A DNA stretch of 5,595 bases. Origin: Bacteroidota bacterium (lineage in GTDB: Bacteria; Bacteroidota; Bacteroidia; Flavobacteriales; Weeksellaceae). The stretch lies in NCBI GenBank assembly GCA_023457935.1, contig JAEXBA010000094.1, positions 1-5,595 of the forward strand, given 5' to 3'. The number at the start of each line of letters is the position of its first letter. Position 1 is the stretch's first letter. The notes beneath the pieces are model-generated. The model searched no databases and was not told the DNA's origin. It worked only from the letters and a program-made list of their open reading frames with translations. Of this stretch, positions 4,793 through 5,595 are shown piece after piece. Position numbers and translations under genes: made by a program.

Positions 4793-5595
4793 TTAGTACG
4801 CCTTCGCAAATATAACACGTTGTGCAGAAGGTTTTCCCGATATCATTGAAACGCCGTTTTCCAGCTTTCCTTCTAAAGGAATACATCTGATGGTTGCTTT
4901 TGTTTCATCCTTAATCTGTTCTTCCTCTTCCGCACTGCCGTCCCAGTGTGCTGAGATAAATCCGCCTTTTTCTTCCAGAACTTTCTTGAACTCATCGTAG
5001 GAGTTTACTTCCGTAATGTTTTCTTCTCTGAATCTTGACGCTTTGTTATAGATTTCCGACTGAATATTTTTCAGAAGGTCTTCAATATAATTCTCTATAT
5101 TTTCAAGAGGCTGAACTTCTTTGGTAAGAGTGTCCCGGCGTGCAATTTCAACCGTTTTGTTTTCAAGGTCTCTTGCTCCCATCGCAATTCTTAACGGCAC
5201 ACCTTTCAGTTCATATTCGGCAAATTTCCAGCCCGGTTTGTTCTTCTCGTCGTTATCGTATTTCACTGAGATGCCTTTCTCCTGAAGTTTGGCTTTCAGT
5301 TCAAAAGCAACTTCGTTGATTTGGTTCAGCTGTTCTTCACCTTTAAAAATAGGTACTATAACAACCTGAATCGGAGCCAAAAGCGGTGGTAATACCAGTC
5401 CCAGATCATCAGAATGCGCCATAATCAGAGCGCCCATTAATCTTGTTGAAACGCCCCAGGAAGTTGCCCAAGCATATTCAATTTTACCTTCTTTATTGGT
5501 GAATTTTACATCAAAAGCTTCGGCAAAATTCTGTCCAAGGAAGTGAGAGGTTCCTGCCTGTAATGCTTTTCCGTCCTGCATCAGCGCTTCAATGC
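4793..5595 (-). CDS. proS: Prolyl-tRNA synthetase, archaeal/eukaryotic-like type, C-terminal part (5' truncated by window edge)
   Basis: Class II aminoacyl-tRNA synthetase that charges tRNA-Pro with proline in the cytosol. The reading frame stays open to the window edge (IEAL precedes the first visible Met), so the Met at 5581 is internal and the real start lies beyond base 5595. The visible 266 residues begin late in the catalytic domain: ALQAGTSHFLGQNFA, then the motif 3 region WGVSTRLMGALIM with its conserved Arg, then GLVLPPLLAP. The anticodon-binding domain follows (VVIVPIFKGEE through RRDTL). The last ~80 residues are the extra C-terminal domain found in this ProRS type and absent from the E. 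coli type, ending in the conserved FAKAY with a terminal Tyr. The cysteines that bind zinc in this domain in the Thermus enzyme are missing; only one Cys is visible in the whole fragment. A 3' stem-loop lies 9 bp after the stop. The promoter is outside the window. Confidence 0.96.
   Translation of the reverse strand, partial: IEALMQDGKALQAGTSHFLGQNFAEAFDVKFTNKEGKIEYAWATSWGVSTRLMGALIMAHSDDLGLVLPPLLAPIQVVIVPIFKGEEQLNQINEVAFELKAKLQEKGISVKYDNDEKNKPGWKFAEYELKGVPLRIAMGARDLENKTVEIARRDTLTKEVQPLENIENYIEDLLKNIQSEIYNKASRFREENITEVNSYDEFKKVLEEKGGFISAHWDGSAEEEEQIKDETKATIRCIPLEGKLENGVSMISGKPSAQRVIFAKAY

Noticed and set aside
5582..5595. proS starting at the Met at 5581
   Set aside because: The frame continues upstream to the window edge with conserved ProRS sequence (IEAL), and the fragment lacks most of the catalytic domain, so that Met is internal.

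Overview
The window looks like chromosomal DNA of a flavobacterium (Bacteroidota), most likely near Chryseobacterium and its relatives in the Weeksellaceae. The clues are moderately AT-rich DNA, AT-rich start regions with no clear Shine-Dalgarno, promoter boxes of the Bacteroidota type (TTTG / TAnnTTTG), and the protein types: a DnaJ with a reduced zinc finger, a DUF937-OmpA fusion and a ProRS of the archaeal/eukaryotic-like type. The genus is an inference from family resemblance, not from any search.

All five genes lie on the minus strand, so transcription runs from high to low coordinates: proS (5' end beyond the window), a DUF937/OmpA-domain membrane protein, mntH, grpE, dnaJ. The gaps are 115, 122, 110 and 24 bp. 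Only grpE-dnaJ is clearly an operon. A strong intrinsic terminator (3345-3371) isolates the OmpA-like gene from mntH, and mntH has its own promoter beyond it. A second terminator (92-125) closes the grpE-dnaJ unit.

Functionally the window is mostly housekeeping: prolyl-tRNA charging, an envelope-anchoring protein, a proton-coupled manganese/iron importer, and the co-chaperone pair that drives the DnaK cycle (DnaK is not here). The most informative non-coding element is a perfect 7-4-7 palindrome, TGTTAGA-N4-TCTAACA, placed between the -33 and -7 boxes of the mntH promoter. Its half-site spacing matches that of DtxR/MntR-type operators, so mntH is probably repressed by a metal-sensing regulator. 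The same promoter sits so close to the ATG that the transcript should be leaderless or nearly so.

Other points of interest are the loss of zinc centre I in DnaJ, a 16-bp internal repeat in dnaJ that supplies the sequence where the fourth zinc motif should be, the loss of the C-terminal zinc ligands in ProRS, and a left margin (1-125) that may be the end of an insertion sequence as well as the dnaJ terminator. I saw no RNA gene, CRISPR array or certain mobile element, and no convincing novel system.
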